Shown: piece by piece, positions 15,102-17,506 of the stretch
Layout: each line of letters begins with the position of its first letter
How positions within the stretch are numbered: position 1 is the stretch's first letter
Assembly (NCBI GenBank): GCA_003133425.1
Contig: PKXI01000021.1
Location: 3,574 to 21,079, forward strand
Length of the DNA stretch: 17,506 nt
Source: Acidobacteriaceae bacterium
Lineage (GTDB): Bacteria; Acidobacteriota; Terriglobia; Terriglobales; Acidobacteriaceae
Reading direction: 5' to 3'
The notes under the pieces: model-generated
Told to the model about the DNA's origin: nothing
The model's database searches: none
The model's input: the letters and a program-made list of their open reading frames with translations, nothing else
Translations under genes and position numbers: made by a program

Positions 15102-16670
15102 GTGGACTTGGAGCTTCTTCAGTCGATCTCCCTGGCCGTGAGCCAGGCGCGGACGGTGAATTCTGTCCTCAAGATGATCGTAGAAGGACTCGTCGAGAAA
15201 GCTGGCATCGCCCTGGCCCGCATCTGGTTGATCCGTCCTGGCGATATTTGCGCGACCTGTCCGATGCGCGGGGAATGCGCGTCGCGAGTTCGGTGTCTAC
15301 ACCTCGCCGCCAGCGCAGGCCGCTCTCAGGCGGATCGAACGGAGTGGACCGGCATCGAGGGCGTTTTTCGTCGTTTTCCGCTTGGCGTGCGAAAAATAGG
15401 CCTGGTCGGTGCTAGCGGCAACTCATTCCTGATCGAAGACGCTGTTTTGCATCCAGAATTGACGGCGGACCCAGAATGGATACGCCGCGAGGGCATTCAT
15501 GGTTTCGCGGGCCATCCACTGATTTTCCGCGAAGAAATCCTCGGCGTTCTCGGGGCATTCGGGCGCAAGCCGTTTCTCGATGAGCACTTCAGATGGCTCC
15601 GATTGTTCGCCGACCAAGCCGCCGTATCCATCGCCAATGCGCGGGCCTTCGAGGAAATCCATGCGCTGCACCGGCAATTGAAACAGGAAAACTACTATCT
15701 CAGAGCCGAAGTGAACGAGAATTTCGGCGGCTTGCTCGGGCAAAGTCCTGCTCTGAAGACTATTCTTTCGCAGATCGAACTGGTTGCATCAACTGAGGCG
15801 AACGTGCTGATCCTTGGCGAGTCGGGTACTGGAAAAGAGTTGGTCGCGCGAGCTCTCCACGATCGCGGCAGCCGCGCAAGCCGAGCCCTAGTCAAGGTCA
15901 ATTGTGCATCCATCCCACGCGACCTCTTTGAGAGCGAATTCTTCGGTCATGCAAAAGGCTCGTTCACAGGCGCATTGCGGGACCGCGTGGGCCGGTTTGA
16001 ACTTGCCCACGGAGGGACGCTATTCCTTGACGAGGTCGCTGAAATTCCACTGGAATCACAATCCAAACTTCTCCGCGTCTTGCAAGAAGGAGAATTTGAA
16101 CGGGTCGGCGAAGATCGTACGCGACAAGTGAACGTTAGGGTGATCGCGGCGACCAACCGCAACTTGGAGCAAGAGGTGGAAGCGGGCCGGTTTCGCCGGG
16201 ACCTGTATTTTCGTCTTAGCGTCTTTCCACTTGAGGTTCCGCCGCTTCGGGATCGCCGAGAGGACATTCTGATCCTGGCTACTACCTTCGTCGCGCAAGC
16301 TGCAAAACGGATGCACTGTCCGATGCCTGTCCTGACCCGGAAAAACGTCGAGGACCTGACACGGTATGCCTGGCCGGGCAATATCCGCGAGCTACAGAAC
16401 GTCATCGAGAGGGCGGTGATCCTGGCAGGAGGCGGCCCCCTTCGCTTCAATCTGCATGAATCAGCGAATCCGTTGGCTGCCGCACCGGCGCCGACCACTC
16501 CCGTCTCAACCCGTGCGCAACTCCTTGAACTCGAACGAACGAGCATCATGGAAGCGCTCGAACGGAGTGGCGGCAAGATTTACGGTCCCGGTGGCGCCGC
16601 CGAGATCCTAGGCATGCGTCCGACGACTCTGAGCTCGAAAATCGCTACGCTGCAAATCAAACGTCGGTGA
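15102..16670 (+). CDS. sigma-54-dependent activator with GAF sensor domain
   Basis: This 522-residue enhancer-binding protein should activate RNA polymerase carrying sigma-54. A GAF domain spans about residues 1-180 and contains a cysteine cluster, C50-x2-C53-x5-C59-x5-C65. A signalling coiled coil follows (about 184-207). The AAA+ domain has Walker A GESGTGKE (239-246), the sigma-54 loop GSFTGA (286-291; the usual form is GAFTGA), and Walker B TLFLDE (306-311). The C-terminus is a Fis-type HTH ([18 protein letters not shown]). There is no receiver domain, so the signal is probably a small molecule, gas or redox state. The GTG at 15102 is used; a TTG at 15108, 7 nt after AAAGG, is equally possible. 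It is divergent from the nitrilase genes, its likely targets. A palindrome before the start suggests autoregulation. Confidence 0.93.
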   Translation: MDLELLQSISLAVSQARTVNSVLKMIVEGLVEKAGIALARIWLIRPGDICATCPMRGECASRVRCLHLAASAGRSQADRTEWTGIEGVFRRFPLGVRKIGLVGASGNSFLIEDAVLHPELTADPEWIRREGIHGFAGHPLIFREEILGVLGAFGRKPFLDEHFRWLRLFADQAAVSIANARAFEEIHALHRQLKQENYYLRAEVNENFGGLLGQSPALKTILSQIELVASTEANVLILGESGTGKELVARALHDRGSRASRALVKVNCASIPRDLFESEFFGHAKGSFTGALRDRVGRFELAHGGTLFLDEVAEIPLESQSKLLRVLQEGEFERVGEDRTRQVNVRVIAATNRNLEQEVEAGRFRRDLYFRLSVFPLEVPPLRDRREDILILATTFVAQAAKRMHCPMPVLTRKNVEDLTRYAWPGNIRELQNVIERAVILAGGGPLRFNLHESANPLAAAPAPTTPVSTRAQLLELERTSIMEALERSGGKIYGPGGAAEILGMRPTTLSSKIATLQIKRR

Positions 16671-16862
16671 AGGATTTCTTTGCGAAAAGCGCGGCGAACT
16701 GAGCGGCGGAAATTAGCACTACCCCACCCAAAAACCTACATCAACATTCTTGCAGGGAGACTCCGCAGCGTATTGTGGCAACGACGGTACGGCAATCCTG
16801 AATCGCGATCGCTGATCGTCGCCGCAAAAAGACGGCGGGGCTTCAGTGATCTGCTGTATCGG
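16671..16862. other. spacer after sigma-54 activator, no gene recognised
   Basis: Open frames on both strands have no ribosome binding site or motif. A small stem CGCCG/CGGCG with an A-rich loop lies at 16820-16837, and GCGATCGC occurs at 16804-16811. No clear terminator for the activator gene is visible. Confidence 0.4.
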
Positions 16863-17070
16863 TGTCAATACGTACCAAATCGCGCTCATCGACAATTGCG
16901 ATTTGACCCAATGCGCGGTTGAGCAATCATCCGCCCCAATTACCCAGTGTGCGGATTGAGGCATCTTTGTTCCCGATTACCCAATTCCGGATTGAGCAAA
17001 GTTCCTTCCAAATGCCCCAAAGTGCGATTTGGGTTATCGTCGCTCCCAAATAGTCGGTGTGCTCATGAGA
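16863..17070. repeat. degenerate 36-37 bp tandem repeats, possible transposon end
   Basis: The block CCCA, about 4-5 variable bases, then a variant of GCGGATTGAGC, recurs at 16907, 16943, 16980 and 17016. The spacings are 36, 37 and 36 bp. The clearest pair share ATTACCCA and CGGATTGAG. Weaker copies flank them near 16875 and 17050. The array begins next to TGTCA at 16863. TniA-, Tn552- and Tn7-type elements start with TGT and carry several transposase-binding repeats at each end, so this may be one end of such an element with the rest beyond 17506. The repeat differs from the inverted repeats of the transposon at 218-2670. No spacers of CRISPR type are present. Confidence 0.5.
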
Positions 17071-17143
17071 ACAGTCACACGGAGAGTGTCAGAGACCCAA
17101 GGGTTATGCCGATTGGTCCAGATAAATCAGCCAGGTTTCTGAG

Positions 17144-17506
17144 CTACGAAGGGATCAGGCGGAACCGTCCGCAACGCCTCCAGATATAGGTGTGCTCCCA
17201 GTTCCAATGCAGTCGGGGGTAAACCTCACGGTTGTAGCCCGCGACCTTGCGAAGGTTAAAGACCATACCTGCAAGAGAAGTGACGCACAGAGCCAGAAAT
17301 GCGAAGGCTAACTCTGCCTTGAATACTGTAATTCTGTGTAGTTCGAGGATTGAGTCGAACCCGATGAAGGTCCAAAGAGTGAAAAAAGCTATTGCGGGTC
17401 CCCAAATAAGAAACGGCCGGAGAAAACCCCGGGGACGGGGTGGTGTAACCGCCTGCGCAGAGAATGATTGGGTCGTCCCCGAATGGAACCTCGTGGAGTA
17501 CGTGTG
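17144..17506 (-). CDS. C-terminal part of a membrane protein of unknown function
   Basis: An uninterrupted minus-strand frame enters at the window edge and ends at TAG 17144-17146, giving 120 residues. It has no ATG, GTG or TTG that would make a sensible start, so the start lies outside the window. Two hydrophobic segments stand out: FLIWGPAIAFFTLWTFIGF and ELAFAFLALCVTSLAGMVF, both of membrane-helix length. A polar tail follows (YNREVYPRLHWNWEHTYIW, then RRCGRF), with an aromatic-rich layout and an RCG that resembles half of a zinc ribbon; a Trp stands where the first Cys of such a CxxC would be. The amino-acid composition looks coding. If the repeats at 16863-17070 are a transposon end, this gene would be cargo. 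I do not recognise a family. Confidence 0.65.
   Translation of the reverse strand, partial: HTYSTRFHSGTTQSFSAQAVTPPRPRGFLRPFLIWGPAIAFFTLWTFIGFDSILELHRITVFKAELAFAFLALCVTSLAGMVFNLRKVAGYNREVYPRLHWNWEHTYIWRRCGRFRLIPS

Noticed and set aside
16820..16837. Rho-independent terminator for the sigma-54 activator gene
   Set aside because: The A/T run lies in the loop rather than after the stem, and the stem is only 5 bp.
16680..16964. Opposing frames of about 80 residues after the activator gene
   Set aside because: They are mutual shadows with no ribosome binding site or motif, and both enter the repeat array.
16863..17070. CRISPR array
   Set aside because: The repeats are degenerate and contiguous, with no constant repeat and unique spacers, and no cas genes are nearby.

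Overview
The window is bacterial, moderately GC-rich and densely coded, with mostly strong AGGAGG-type ribosome binding sites. The gene mix is a TolC/HlyD/DHA2 efflux operon, an ECF sigma factor, a periplasmic catalase-family peroxidase, a Nit6803-like nitrilase and a GAF sigma-54 activator. This fits a Gram-negative soil or environmental bacterium. An Acidobacteriota-like host is my guess, from general resemblance only; no phylogenetic marker is present.

Layout. (1) About 190-2695: a compact two-gene transposon with a DDE transposase of the Mu/TniA/TnsB type and a TniB/TnsC-like ATPase broken by an in-frame stop. It is bounded by 37-bp inverted repeats (34/37 identical). (2) 2871-7595, minus strand: a tripartite efflux operon (TolC-like, HlyD/EmrA-like, EmrB-like) ending in a rho-independent terminator. 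A TetR regulator is divergent at 7732-8322, and the shared intergenic region holds two copies of a 14-bp operator-like box. (3) 8362-10218, minus strand: a tandem universal stress protein gene broken by a frameshift and a stop, a doubtful small ORF, and an ECF sigma factor. (4) 10532-11915, minus strand: an exported catalase-family peroxidase followed by a small exported or membrane-anchored protein of unknown function, with a strong intercistronic hairpin. (5) 12097-14514, minus strand: an SDR oxidoreductase, a DUF302 protein and a Nit6803-like nitrilase; the last two overlap by ATGA. A candidate sigma-54 promoter lies upstream of the SDR gene. (6) 15102-16670, plus strand: a sigma-54-dependent activator with a GAF sensor carrying a four-cysteine cluster. 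(7) 16863-17070: degenerate tandem repeats of 36-37 bp starting at TGTCA, possibly the end of a second transposon. (8) 17144-17506, minus strand: the C-terminal part of a membrane protein running off the window edge.

How the parts may work together (inference). The efflux operon and TetR form a self-contained, drug- or solvent-inducible export unit. The sigma-54 activator sits divergently next to the nitrilase genes. A palindrome just upstream of it shares a 9-mer with a palindrome beside the SDR gene's candidate -24/-12 promoter, so activator, nitrilase-DUF302, SDR and peroxidase may form one nitrile- or redox-responsive regulon. Both broken genes suggest decay or mobile-element turnover in the left half of the window.
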